Positions 51,844 to 60,777 of a DNA stretch of 64,000 bases are shown one piece after another. The translations under genes and the position numbers were made by a program. Each line of letters starts with the position of its first letter. The first letter of the stretch is position 1. Under the pieces are notes generated by a model. The model was not told the origin of the DNA. It made no database searches and was given only the letters and a program-made list of their open reading frames with translations. Origin of the DNA: DATAGF01 sp963813355 (lineage in GTDB: Bacteria; Actinomycetota; Thermoleophilia; Miltoncostaeales; Miltoncostaeaceae); the NCBI GenBank assembly GCA_963813355.1, contig CAWEYS010000018.1, forward strand, positions 142,763-206,762, in the 5' to 3' direction.

Positions 51844-53278
51844 GTGACCACGGGGACCCGGGGCAACTTCATCGGCGGCGAGTGGCGGGAGGGCATCGAC
51901 GGCGGCGGTGGACGCGGTGCTCGACCCGGCGAGCGGCGAGACCATCGCCGAGGTGGCGTCCTCGACGGCCGCCGACATCGACGCGGCGGTGGCGGCGGCG
52001 ACCGAGGCCTTCCCGGGCTGGGCGGCGACGACGCCCGCCGAGCGGGCGACGGCGCTCTGGCGCCTGGCCGACCGCATGGAGGAGGACCAGGACCGGCTCG
52101 TCTCGCTCGAGAGCCGCAACGTCGGCAAGCCGATCGCCGCCGTCCCGGAGGAGATCGAGTTCGACATCGACAACCTGCGCTTCTTCGCCGGCGCGGCGCG
52201 CACCGCCACGGCGCAGGCCAGCGGCGAGTACATGGCCGGCTACACGTCGATCCTGCGGCGCGAGCCGCTCGGGGTGGTGGCGTCGATCGCGCCCTGGAAC
52301 TACCCGCTGATGATGGCGATCTGGAAGATCGGGCCGGCCCTGGCGGCGGGGAACACGGTGGTGCTCAAGCCGTCGGAGCTCACCCCGCTCACCGCCCTGC
52401 GGCTGGCCGAGCTGGCGGAGGACCTGCTGCCGCCGGGCGTGCTCAACGTCGTGACCGGCCAGGGCGAGAGCGCCGGCGCGGCCCTCTCGGGCCACCCCGG
52501 GGTCGCGATCGTCTCGCTCACCGGCGAGGTGACCACCGGCATGGCCGTCATGCGCGCCGCGGCCGACTCGCTCAAGCGGGTGCACCTGGAGCTGGGCGGC
52601 AAGGCGCCGGTGGTCGTCTTCGACGACGCCGACCTCGAGGCGGCCGTGGCCGCCGTGCGGATCTTCGGGTACTTCAACGCCGGCCAGGACTGCACCGCCT
52701 CGACCCGCGTGATCGCCGGACCGGGCGTCTACGGCGACGTCGTCGACGGCCTGGCCGAGGCCGCGTCGAGCCTCGTCATGGGCAGCCCGGCCGACGAGTC
52801 CACCGAGCTGGGCCCGCTGATCTCGGCCGACCAGCAGGAGCGGGTGTCCGGGTTCGTCGACCGCGCCGTGGGCGCCGGCGCCAAGGTGGTGACCGGTGGC
52901 GAGCCGGGCGACGGGCCGGGCTTCTACTACCGGGCGAGCGTCGTCGCGGACGTCGCCCAGGACTCGGAGATCGCCCAGCGCGAGGTCTTCGGCCCGGTCG
53001 TGACGGTCCAGCGCTTCGACGACGAGGCCGAGGCGATCGCCTGGGCCAACGACGTCGACTACGGCCTGTCGGCGTCCGTCTGGACCAAGGACGTCGGCCG
53101 CGCCCACCGGGTCGCCAACGCCCTGCGGTTCGGGACGGTCTGGGTCAACGACCACGGCCCCCTCGTCGCCGAGATGCCCCACGGCGGCTTCAAGCACTCG
53201 GGCATGGGCAAGGACATGTCCGCCCACTCCATCGAGCACTACACCGAGCTCAAGCACGTGATGATCAACATCGGCTGA
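51844..53278 (+). CDS. Aldehyde dehydrogenase (betaine/aminobutyraldehyde type; one frame break)
   Basis: About 477 residues. N-terminus VTTGTRGNFIGGEWREGIDGGG from GTG 51844 (GGGAGGGGG upstream), then one surplus base near 51905 and the main frame VDAVLDPASGETIAEV onward. Family motifs: IAPWNYPLMMAIWKIGPALAAGNTVVLKPSE in parts, VSLTGEVTTG, HLELGGKAPVVVFDDAD (catalytic Glu), FNAGQDCTASTRV (catalytic Cys), EVFGPVVTV and MPHGGFKHSGMGKDMS. It oxidises an aldehyde with NAD(P)+; NAGQDC and the C-terminus resemble 4-aminobutyraldehyde/betaine aldehyde dehydrogenases. It could consume the aldehyde product of the class III aminotransferase. Confidence 0.9.
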
Positions 53279-53461
53279 GCGACCGGCCCTCGGGCCTGCA
53301 ACGCCGATTTCACCGAGCCGGGTAGCCAGCGCTCGTGACATCGGTTACGTTTCCCCGCGATGCCCCCGCTCGCCCGACGGACCCGGGTGATCTTCGCCCA
53401 CTGCCGTCGTCGCCGCGCTGGCGGCCTGGGTGGCTTCACCACGCCGGGTCCGAACGAGGAT

Positions 53462-53492
53462 CTGCCGCCGGGCCGCGGGATCGACGTGATGC
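53462..53492 (+). repeat. 31-bp direct repeat, left copy
   Basis: Matches 56372-56402 at 28 of 31 positions, with an identical 18-bp core GCGGGATCGACGTGATGC at the right end. The two copies flank the surface-protein gene, 2910 bp apart, and similarity stops abruptly after ATGC in both. Confidence 0.7.
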
Positions 53493-53500
53493 AAAGGCAG

Positions 53501-53522
53501 GCGGGGCCAAGGATGGCCCCGC
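53501..53522. other. Perfect 8-bp hairpin
   Basis: Arms GCGGGGCC and GGCCCCGC around AAGGAT. No T-run follows on either strand, so a standard rho-independent terminator is not supported; it lies between the aldehyde dehydrogenase and the surface-protein gene. Confidence 0.45.
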
Positions 53523-53659
53523 AACCCCGGTTCATGAAAGTGTTTCGGCGCGGTCAGAGCCGACGCGGGCGAGCTGCATCGACCGGCACCGAACGGCATT
53601 CGACGGCACGATTGCCACCGGAGCTGCCACTCGACCGCCGAGTCGGGAAGCGACCTCGC

Positions 53660-56184
53660 TTGCCTCTAGCCTCGTACCCTCTTCCATCGGCTCCGTCATC
53701 CGAGAGCCTCGCGCCCGCGAGCCTCCGCGAGGGGCGGTCGGGCGGACGCATCGTCGACCGGCGCCGAACCTGGCTGACATCGACCGCGGTCATCGGCGCG
53801 CTCACGCTCGGGGCGCTCGGGGCAGGCGCCGCGCAGGCGCAAGTGACGCTCCCGAACGGCCCCGCGCCGCTTCCTCCAGGTCCTCCCGAGAGCACGTTCC
53901 AGGGCGGGGACGGCAACCAGGACAACGCTCCTCCCCTCGTGGACTGGCAGGGCCTCCAGGACACCGACCGAGTGGTCCACAACCCCGACGGGGACTTGCA
54001 GTTCGGCCCGGGCTCGAAGGAGGAGAACCCCGGCGAGTGGAGGCTGATCGGCGAGGTGGGAGCGGCGTCAATCCGGCCAAGGACAACATCTTCGACGCCT
54101 GGTCTGCGGTCAACCAGCCGGGAGCCCGCACCTTCCTGTATCTCGGCTTCACGCGCGAGAAAGCAAACGGGACGACGACCATCGCGTTCGAGCTGAATCA
54201 GGACGCACGGACGTGGGACAACGACAAGAACCCGGCGACGCCCCCGATCCCCTGCCGTCGAACCGGCGACGTGCTGATCGTCTACGACGCTCACGACAAC
54301 GACATCAACGTCGAGGTGGAACTGGAGAGGTGGGTCACCGAGACGACCGATCCGTCAACCGGCTGTGCAACGAAGGGTCACCTCGATCTTCTGCCGGCCC
54401 CGGAGCCCCCGGAGACTGCGGCCGACTTCGGTCAGGGAGCGGTCAACGCCGTCCCGATCACGAGTCGCCTACCCGGCCACTTCCCGATCGGCGCGCCGAT
54501 CCCGGACAAGCGCCTGTTCGGCGAGGCCGCGCTGAACCTCACCGCGCTCTTCAAAGCCGCGAAGCTCGATTCGTGCTTCTCGTACGGGTCGATCTGGATG
54601 CATTCGCGCTCCTCAAGGCCGGTGACCTCGGCGATGCAGGACTACCTCGCGCCCAAACCGCTCGCGCTGAACACCTGCGCCGCCGCGGGCACGAAGTTCC
54701 TCGACCTCGATGCCAACGGCAAACGCGACATCGGGGAGCCGGGCCTTCCGGGCTTCGAGATCTGGGCGGACTACAACAATGACGGGGTCCTCGACGAAGA
54801 GAAGGAGCCGTTCACCGTCAGCGACGGCCAGGGCCGCTACGTGCTCAAGAACATCCGCCCAGCTGGTGGGTTCTACAGGCTGCGGGAGACGCTGCTCGTC
54901 CCGGGCCCGACCGCCTGGAAGTGCTCGTTCCCGAACGCCGGCACCGACGGCGGCTTCGCCAACAGACCCGGTGGGCTCTTCGGCTGCGGGTGGGGACCGA
55001 TCGCCGCCGCCACGACCCCGTTCGCGCAGGACAAAGACTTCGGAAACTGGCTCCCGGCACAGCTGACGGTCGAGAAGCAACTCTGGCCCGCGGATGACCC
55101 GGGGCGCTTTGACCTCAAGGTCAACGGTAAGACGGTGCTCCCGGACGCAGGCGATGGAGCGACCGTGACGGGCCAGGTCGAGCCGGGCTCCTACGACATC
55201 ACCGAGGAGGCGGCGCAGGGCACCGACCCCGGCGCCTACACCTCAAGCGTCACCTGCCAGCGGACGACCACGCGGCGCGGGAGCCTTCGCGCCGGCACCG
55301 GCTATGAGGGCCTTGTCCTTCGCGCCGGCGATCACGCGACCTGCACCTTCACCAACGTGCGAAACGCGCCGCCGCCCACACCGGCGATCGCCATCGAGAA
55401 GGCCGGCCCCACCGTGGCCACCGCCGGCGACACGCTGCACTACAAGCTCTCTGTCACGAACCCCGGGGACGTGCCCTTCCCGGCTGATTCGGTGCACGTG
55501 AGCGACCCCGCCTGCGACGAGCCGCCGGCGCTGGACAGCAAAGGCGAAGACGGCTCTCCCGGAACGCTGGATCCGGGAGACACCTGGACGTATCAGTGCT
55601 CCAACAAGACGAAGGCGCCCGACGCCGCCTGCGAGCTCTCGACGGTCACCAACACGGCGACCGCCAGCGTGAGCGCCAACGGCACGAACGCGCGTCTACA
55701 TCAAGCGCGACAAGTCAAAGACGACGACTCGCTGATCACGACGCTCAACTGCCCCGACCTGCCGCCCCAGCCGCCGGTGCCCGACCCGGGTCCGGCACCG
55801 CCGACGCCGTTCCCGCCTCCCAACCCCACCCCGGGCCCGCTCCCGCCGTACGTGCCCCTTGTCCCGAAGCCACCGCCCGCCGGGCAGGTGGGCTTCGCCA
55901 GAGTGAGCGTCCCGGCGCGCTGCATTACCAGCGTCTCCCGGGTGAAGCTCCTCGGCACCCACATCAGCGACATCCTCGTGAGCGTCGATGGCAGCCGCGT
56001 GCGGAGGCAGACCCTGCAGGTCCTTCAGCGCAGCGTCAGGCCGCTCGTGGTGCCGTTGGCCCCCGGCCGCCACCGCATGACGGTCCGCGTGGTCTTCGAG
56101 CGCGGCTCGGACTCACCGCCGATCACCCTCTCCACAGCGTTCAACATCTGCCTGGCCCAGTTCATCCCGCCGGTCACCGGATAG
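53660..56184 (+). CDS. Secreted multidomain surface protein with SdrD-B and DUF11-type domains (frame-broken)
   Basis: About 840 residues across frames. Signal peptide TWLTSTAVIGALTLGALGAGAAQA, an N-terminal domain of unknown fold (PPLVDWQGLQDTDRVV; after a frame change near 54060, NIFDAWSAVNQPGARTFLYL), a Cys-rich segment, an SdrD-B-like domain (FLDLDANGKRDIGEPGLPG, YNNDGVLDEEKEPF), a SpaA-like region ending CTFTNVRNAPPP, a DUF11-like domain (IEKAGPTVATAGDTLHYKL), a long proline-rich spacer and a C-terminal domain with SVPARCITSVSRVKLLG. A second irregularity near 55690 disturbs the DUF11 end. Start TTG 53660 is provisional. Such proteins are adhesin- or matrix-like; function unknown. Confidence 0.65.
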
Positions 56185-56199
56185 GCGCGCCGCGGTCAA

Positions 56200-56470
56200 A
56201 CCTCGGCTGACGGCCGCCCCAGGAGCCTGCACGGCCGTTCGCCGGGCCGGGCAGCTACGAGGTCGCGTTCACCCCCTACGGCGCCATCCTGCCCGCCTGC
56301 GCCCAGAGGCTGAGCACCCGTTTGTCCTCGACGCCGGGCTGCGCGTCACCCAGCCCGCGCCCAACCCGAGGCTGCCGGCGCGCTGCGGGATCGACGTGAT
56401 GCGCTCGTCGCCCTGCACCCTGCCGGTTCCGTCCCGGCGAGTGGCCAGGCGTTGCTTGCGCGGCTGACGG
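56200..56470 (+). pseudogene. Remnant of a DUF11/VWA surface protein
   Basis: Shortly after the surface-protein stop one frame reads SYEVAFTPYGAILPACAQRL and, after a frame change, FVLDAGLRVTQPAPNP then LPARCGIDVM, the usual lead-in to a von Willebrand A domain. The domain itself is missing: the frame goes to RSSPCTLPVPSRRVARRCL and stops at about 56466. No start codon context is seen. It is a fragment, whether by deletion or misassembly. Confidence 0.45.
56372..56402 (+). repeat. 31-bp direct repeat, right copy
   Basis: Partner of 53462-53492 (28 of 31 identical). Encodes LPARCGIDVM here and LPPGRGIDVM at the left copy. Confidence 0.7.
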
Positions 56471-56479
56471 GGGGCCGAT

Positions 56480-57511
56480 ATGGCTACGCAGATGCGGCGC
56501 AGACGCTTCGCCGGTGTGGCCGGATGGGTGGCAGCCGTCGTGGCCGTGCCCGCCCTCGTCATGCTGCTGGCGGCTGGGTCGCTGCGCGGGCAGGGGCAGC
56601 CCATCTACGAGCACGGAGCCTATGACCCCGTCGGGTTCGGGCTCTCAGGGGCCAGGGTCCAGCTCCTGCGCGTGGCGCTCCACGAGGGCGCCCAGGTGTG
56701 GGTCTACGAGGTCACCAGCGGGGGGCTGCCCACTCCATCGATTTCTGGCAGCTCGGCGTCTGTCCCGGCATCAAGCAGGCCGACATCCTTGAGGCGACCG
56801 AGGACTTCGACCTGGGACCCCTCCCGATCGACCCCAACTACCACACCATCAAGTTCCCGCTCGACTACGACCACCACCGAGGGCCGCACCGTCGCGTTCG
56901 CGCTCGCGGGCCGCTGGCCCATCGTTCGCCAACCGGCACTGATGAAGCTCAAGGGCGGATGCGACGGGGTCCGCAATCTCGAATCGCCCGGCTGCCCCCG
57001 GGGGTCCACTCCGCCGACGAGCCCCGCCGACGAGACCGAGCCGGGCACGCCGACCGAGCCCCAGGCGCCGGCCACCGGGGGGTCGGGCGCCGCTCCGGTC
57101 GTGAGCGACACCGTGGTCGCCCAGATGCTGCGCGATCCGACAGCGCTCTCGGTCGCCAAGCTCGGCTCGCCCCGGGCGCTTGCCGGAGGCTCGGCCTCCT
57201 ACCGGATCGAGGTGCGCAACCGCTCCAAGGGCAGCGTGCGCAGCGGCTCGTGGTCACCGACACCCCGCCGAAGGGCGCCACCGCCCACTCGGCCTCAGCC
57301 GAAGACGACCTCCGCCGGTGGCCTCGTCTGGAGGCGGGCCTCGCTCGCCCCCGGCCAGCGGTGGACGCTGAACGTGCGCATGGACGTGCCCGCCGGCGCC
57401 CGTGGAGAGATCGTCAACCGGGTCCGGGTGGCCAGTGCGAACGCCGTCGCCGTCCAGTCGCAGGCCCCGACGCGGGTGGTGCGCAGCACGGTGGTCCCGG
57501 TCACCGGCTGA
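56480..57511 (+). CDS. Secreted DUF11-type repeat protein (two compensating pairs of frame breaks)
   Basis: 343 codons. N-terminal basic stretch and helix MATQMRRRRFAGVAGWVAAVVAVPALVMLL, then PIYEHGAYDPVGFGLSGARVQLLRVALHEG. Between ~56727 and ~56880 the meaningful frame shifts (HSIDFWQLGVCPGIKQADIL, LPIDPNYHTIKFPLDYDHH) and returns for GRTVAFALAGRWPIV. A DUF11-like domain follows (LSVAKLGSPRALAGGSASYR) with a second shifted stretch at ~57245-57300 (LVVTDTPPKGATAHSASAED) before WRRASLAPGQRWTLNVRMDV. Because each pair cancels, the gene was probably whole. Function unknown; likely cell-surface partner of the upstream protein. Confidence 0.6.
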   Translation: MATQMRRRRFAGVAGWVAAVVAVPALVMLLAAGSLRGQGQPIYEHGAYDPVGFGLSGARVQLLRVALHEGAQVWVYEVTSGGLPTPSISGSSASVPASSRPTSLRRPRTSTWDPSRSTPTTTPSSSRSTTTTTEGRTVAFALAGRWPIVRQPALMKLKGGCDGVRNLESPGCPRGSTPPTSPADETEPGTPTEPQAPATGGSGAAPVVSDTVVAQMLRDPTALSVAKLGSPRALAGGSASYRIEVRNRSKGSVRSGSWSPTPRRRAPPPTRPQPKTTSAGGLVWRRASLAPGQRWTLNVRMDVPAGARGEIVNRVRVASANAVAVQSQAPTRVVRSTVVPVTG

Positions 57512-57560
57512 GCCCCTGCGTGCCGCCGGCTTGGCCGGCGGGCCCGCCGAGGGGTGGGGG

Positions 57561-57566
57561 TATCCT
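57561..57566 (+). promoter_or_regulatory. -10 box of clpS, leaderless arrangement
   Basis: TATCCT ends exactly 6 nt before GTG 57573 with no ribosome-binding site between. Confidence 0.5.
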
Positions 57567-57572
57567 TGCGCC

Positions 57573-57863
57573 GTGGGCGTCGAGGCCCCCGTCAAGCCGG
57601 TCACCGAGCGCGTCGGCCCCGAGAGCGGGCACGGCGAGCCGTGCCACGTGATCGTGCTCAACGACGACCACAACACCTTCGAGCACGTCGCGCGGACGCT
57701 CGCCCGCTTCATCCCGGGGGTCGACTACGAGCAGGGGATGGCGCTGGCCGGCAAGATCCACGCGGCCGGGCAGGCGCGGGTGTGGAGCGGGCCGCGCGAG
57801 CAGGCCGAGCTCTACTGGGAGCAGCTCAAGGACGCCGGCCTCACCATGGCCCCCCTGGCCTGA
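57573..57863 (+). CDS. clpS: ATP-dependent Clp protease adaptor ClpS
   Basis: 96 residues. HVIVLNDDHNTFEHVARTLARFIPGVDYEQG is the core, with the DDHNTFEHV N-degron pocket residues (Asn-Asp-Asp loop), then GMALAGKIHAAGQARVWSG and the helix EQAELYWEQLKDAGL. ClpS hands N-end-rule substrates to ClpA/ClpC-ClpP. GTG 57573 with a 6-nt-spaced -10 box. No clpA neighbour. Followed eight bases later by the ThDP enzyme. Confidence 0.93.
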   Translation: MGVEAPVKPVTERVGPESGHGEPCHVIVLNDDHNTFEHVARTLARFIPGVDYEQGMALAGKIHAAGQARVWSGPREQAELYWEQLKDAGLTMAPLA

Positions 57864-57870
57864 GCCGGCG

Positions 57871-59562
57871 GTGCGCGCCGCGAACGGGGCCGACTGGCTG
57901 CTCGCGGCCCTGGCCGATCAGGGGATGCCGGTCCTCTTCGGCAACCCCGGCTCCACCGAGCTGCCCCTGACCGACGCCCTCGGGCGCCAGGACCGGGTGC
58001 GCTACGTGCTCGCGCTGCACGAGGCCGCGGCCGTGGGGATGGCCGACGGCTACGCCCAGGCCACGGGCGGCCCGGCGGCGGTCAACGTCCACGTCCAGCC
58101 CGGTCTCGCCAACGCGCTGTCGGGCATCCTCAACGCCGCCCGCTGCCGGGTGCCCCTGCTCGTGACGGTCGGCCAGCAGGAGCAGTCGATGCTGCCGGGC
58201 GACCCGTTCCTGGGCGGGGACGTCCTGGGGATGGCGCGGCCGCTCGCCAAGGGGGCCTGGGAGGCCCGGCGGCCGGAGGACCTGCCCGGGCTGCTGGCCG
58301 AGGCGATGCGGTCGCCCTGACGCCGCCGCGCGGGCCGGTGGTGCTGAGCCTGCCGGTCGACGTCCAGGTCGGCCCGGCGCCGCCGCCGCACGCCCCCGTC
58401 CGCGCGCCCGCGCCCGAGCGCCCCGGACGCCGGCGCGCTCGACCGCGCGGCCGCGCTGCTGGCGGGCGCGCGCCGGCCCGCCCTGCTGGCCGGGGACGGC
58501 GTGGCCCACGCCGGGGCCGGGGCCGCGCTCGGGGAGCCTCGCCGAGCGGCTGGGGGCGCCGATCCGGGGCGAGCCGCTGGCCGCCACCGTGCCGCTGCCG
58601 ACCGACCACCCCCTCTGGCGGGGGCCGCTCCCGGCCTTCGCGGCCGAGATCGGGCCGCTGCTCGAGGGCCACGACGTCGTGCTGGCGATCGGCATGCCGG
58701 TGTTCCGGCTCTTCGGGCCCGGGCCCGGGGAGCCCCTGCCGCCCGAGGCGGCGCTCGTGCACCTGGACGACGACGCCCGCGAGGTCGGCAAGGTGCACGA
58801 GCCGGCCGTCGCGCTGGTCGGCGATCCGGCGCTCGGGCTCGCCGGCCTGCTCGCGCGGCTCGGCCCGCCGCCGCCGGAGGCCCTGGCGCGCCGCGCGCGC
58901 GAGGCCGCCGCCGCGGCCGACGCGCGCCGCCGGGCGCGGGCGCGGGTCGCCCGCGCGGCGGGCGGTGAGCGGGTGACCCCGGCCGCCTTCGCCCAGGCCG
59001 TCGCGGCGGCCGCCGGCCCGCGCGACCTGGTGGTCGACGAGGCGCTGACCTCGACGCGCGCCGCTGCGGTCGGTGATCTCGCGCCGCACCGGGGCGACCT
59101 GGCTGGCCCACCGCGGCAGCGCCCTCGGGTGGGGGCTGCCGGCGGCCGTCGGGCGCCAAGCTGGCCGACCCCGGCCGGCGCGTGATGGCCCTGCAGGGAG
59201 ACGGCGGCCTGGTCTTCGGCGCCCAGGCGCTGTGGTCGGCCGCCCACGAGGGCCTCGGCCTCGCGCTGGTCGTCGCCGACAACGGCGGCTACGAGATCCT
59301 GCGCGCCGGCCTCGAGGGCCTGACCGGGCGGCCCGAGGGCGCCTGGCCGGGCCTCGCGCTCGCCGACCCGCCCCTCGGCCTGGAGGAGATCTGCCGCGGC
59401 TACGGGGCCTCGGCGGCGCGCGCCGAGCGGCGCGCCGACCTGCCCGAGGCCTTCGCCGACCTGTGGCGGCGTGCGGAGCGCGGGCCCGCGGCGCTCGTCG
59501 TCGCCGTCGAGGGGAGGACCCCGGCGGTCGGCTACCCGCTCAGCTCGCCTGCGGGGGCGTGA
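57871..59562 (+). CDS. Thiamine-diphosphate-dependent decarboxylase/synthase, benzoylformate decarboxylase-like (several frame breaks)
   Basis: About 563 residues across frames. Pyr domain: VLFGNPGSTELPLTDAL, YVLALHEAAAVGMADGYAQ (catalytic Glu), VNVHVQPGLANALSGILNA, GQQEQSMLPGDPFLGG. Middle domain: MPLPTDHPLWRGPLPAFAAE, VLAIGMPVFRLFGPGPGEPL. PP domain: LVVDEALTS, WLAHRGSALGWGLPAAVG, LQGDGGLVFGAQALWSAA and VVADNGGYEIL (Mg/ThDP motif GDG...NGG). The first frame ends at 58320, and at least four changes follow between 58310 and 59155; total length stays a multiple of three. FGNPGSTELP and QEQSML point to benzoylformate decarboxylase rather than acetolactate synthase. Confidence 0.78.
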
Positions 59563-60736
59563 TCACGCCCCCCGCGCCGATGCGCGGGGCGCGCGCGCCG
59601 AAGTCGTCCTGTGACAGCTCGCGCACGAGGTCGATCGCCGAGCCGCCCGGGGCGGGGGTGCCGTTCCCCACCAGCTGGGTCGGCCGGATGCGTGCGCGCT
59701 GCAGGCGGCCGTCGGGCGTCAGGGTGACCCGCAGCACCATGCTCGTCGCCGTGGTCGCGTTGAGCCCGAAGACCTCGTAGCCGCCGAAGTTGCCGAGGCT
59801 GTAGGCGATCAGCCGCCCCTTGTAGACCTCCATGCCGCGCAGGACGTGGGGGCCGTGGCCGATCACGAGGTCGGCGCCGGCGTCGATGACGGCCTTGGAG
59901 AAGCGCCGCAGGTCGCCGCGGTTCTCGCCGAGGAAGAACTCGGAGCCCTGCGGCACGTGGGTCTTGTCGCTGCCCTCGGCGCCGCCGTGGAAGGTCACGA
60001 TGACGATCTCCGCCTTCCGCGCGGCCTCCTGGACGCGCTTCCGCGCCGCCGGGATGTCGAGCAGGGGATCGGCCCAGTCGTAGGAGGCGAAGCCCAGCAC
60101 GGCCACGCGCTGGCCGCCCACCTTCTGCACGGCCATCGTCCCCGGTCGGCCCGTGTTGCGGACGCCGACGCGCGTCAGCGCCGCGACGGTCTCGCGCTGG
60201 GCCGACGCGCCGAAGTCGTAGGCGTGGTTGTTGGCCAGGTTCATCACGGTGAACCCGGCCTCCTTGATGTGGCGCGCGTACGAGGGCGGGGTGCGGAAGG
60301 CGAAGCAGTTCGAGCTGCCGGCGCCGCACTTCGAGGCGCCGCCGGTGGCGAGGGTGCCCTCCAGGTTCCCGAGCACGACGTCGCCGACCAGGAGGTGGTC
60401 GACCTCGTCGAAGAACGACGCCCCGCCGTCGGGCGGCAGCCCGTAGGGCAGGCTGCCCATGACCGTGTCGCCGACCGCCGCGATGGTCACGGGCTCGGCA
60501 TCCGCGACCGGCGGCGCCGGCGCCGCCGCGGCGGCCTCCCGGCCGCCCGGCGCCGAGCCTCCGCTCGCGGCCGGCGCGCCGGAGGTCCCGGAGTCGTCGC
60601 CGCTCAGGGCCACCGCGGCGACCACGGCGACGGCCATCACCCCGACGAGCACGGCCAGGGCCGTCAGGCGCCGCCGCTTGATCCTGCGCCGCTGCTCCTC
60701 GCGCCGCTGCGCCCGGGGGTCGTCCACGGTTGCCAC
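59540..60736 (-). CDS. CapA/PgsA-family protein (poly-gamma-glutamate capsule type)
   Basis: 398 residues: basic cytoplasmic start, one transmembrane helix (LTALAVLVGVMAVAVVAAVAL), a Ser/Gly/Ala/Pro linker, then the metallophosphatase-like CapA domain. TIAAVGDTVMGSLPYG, VVLGNLEGTLATGG, NLANNHAYDFGASAQRETV, VIVTFHGGAEGSDKTHVPQGS in parts, and IGHGPHVLRGMEVYKGRLIAYSLGNFGGY are the metal-site blocks. CapA homologues take part in polyglutamate capsule synthesis, but many have other envelope roles, and no CapB/C is nearby. It converges with the ThDP gene, overlapping 23 bp. Confidence 0.88.
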   Translation of the reverse strand: MATVDDPRAQRREEQRRRIKRRRLTALAVLVGVMAVAVVAAVALSGDDSGTSGAPAASGGSAPGGREAAAAAPAPPVADAEPVTIAAVGDTVMGSLPYGLPPDGGASFFDEVDHLLVGDVVLGNLEGTLATGGASKCGAGSSNCFAFRTPPSYARHIKEAGFTVMNLANNHAYDFGASAQRETVAALTRVGVRNTGRPGTMAVQKVGGQRVAVLGFASYDWADPLLDIPAARKRVQEAARKAEIVIVTFHGGAEGSDKTHVPQGSEFFLGENRGDLRRFSKAVIDAGADLVIGHGPHVLRGMEVYKGRLIAYSLGNFGGYEVFGLNATTATSMVLRVTLTPDGRLQRARIRPTQLVGNGTPAPGGSAIDLVRELSQDDFGARAPRIGAGGVITPPQAS

Positions 60737-60777
60737 CGCTTCGATATTAGACGGCGGTCACGCCGTCCCTGCCGCGG

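Larger units (their letters stand above)
53279..53659 (+). other. 380-bp region without an intact gene: VWA-protein remnant, repeat and hairpin
   Basis: One frame carries TTPGPNEDLPPGRGIDVM, which parallels TQPAPNPRLPARCGIDVM at 56347-56402, the segment that in von Willebrand A surface proteins leads into the metal-site strand. Nothing VWA-like follows, so it looks like a truncated fragment. Codon-like G+C bias is weaker than in neighbouring genes. A perfect hairpin sits at 53501-53522. I looked for a c-di-GMP riboswitch and do not see its conserved core. Confidence 0.4.

Noticed and set aside
53501..53522. Rho-independent terminator
   Set aside because: The stem is perfect but there is no T-run on either side, and most convergent genes here overlap without terminators.
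53439..53545. Possible c-di-GMP riboswitch before the surface-protein gene (GATGCAAAGGC stretch and hairpin)
   Set aside because: Only the GCAAAG-like string matches. The GGCAAACC segment, the GAAA tetraloop and the receptor helix are missing, and the same string is explained as the VWA remnant GIDVM followed by unrelated sequence.
58338..59185. Separate genes for the open pieces inside the ThDP region
   Set aside because: The pieces are consecutive domains of one ThDP enzyme in different frames; none has its own start signals.
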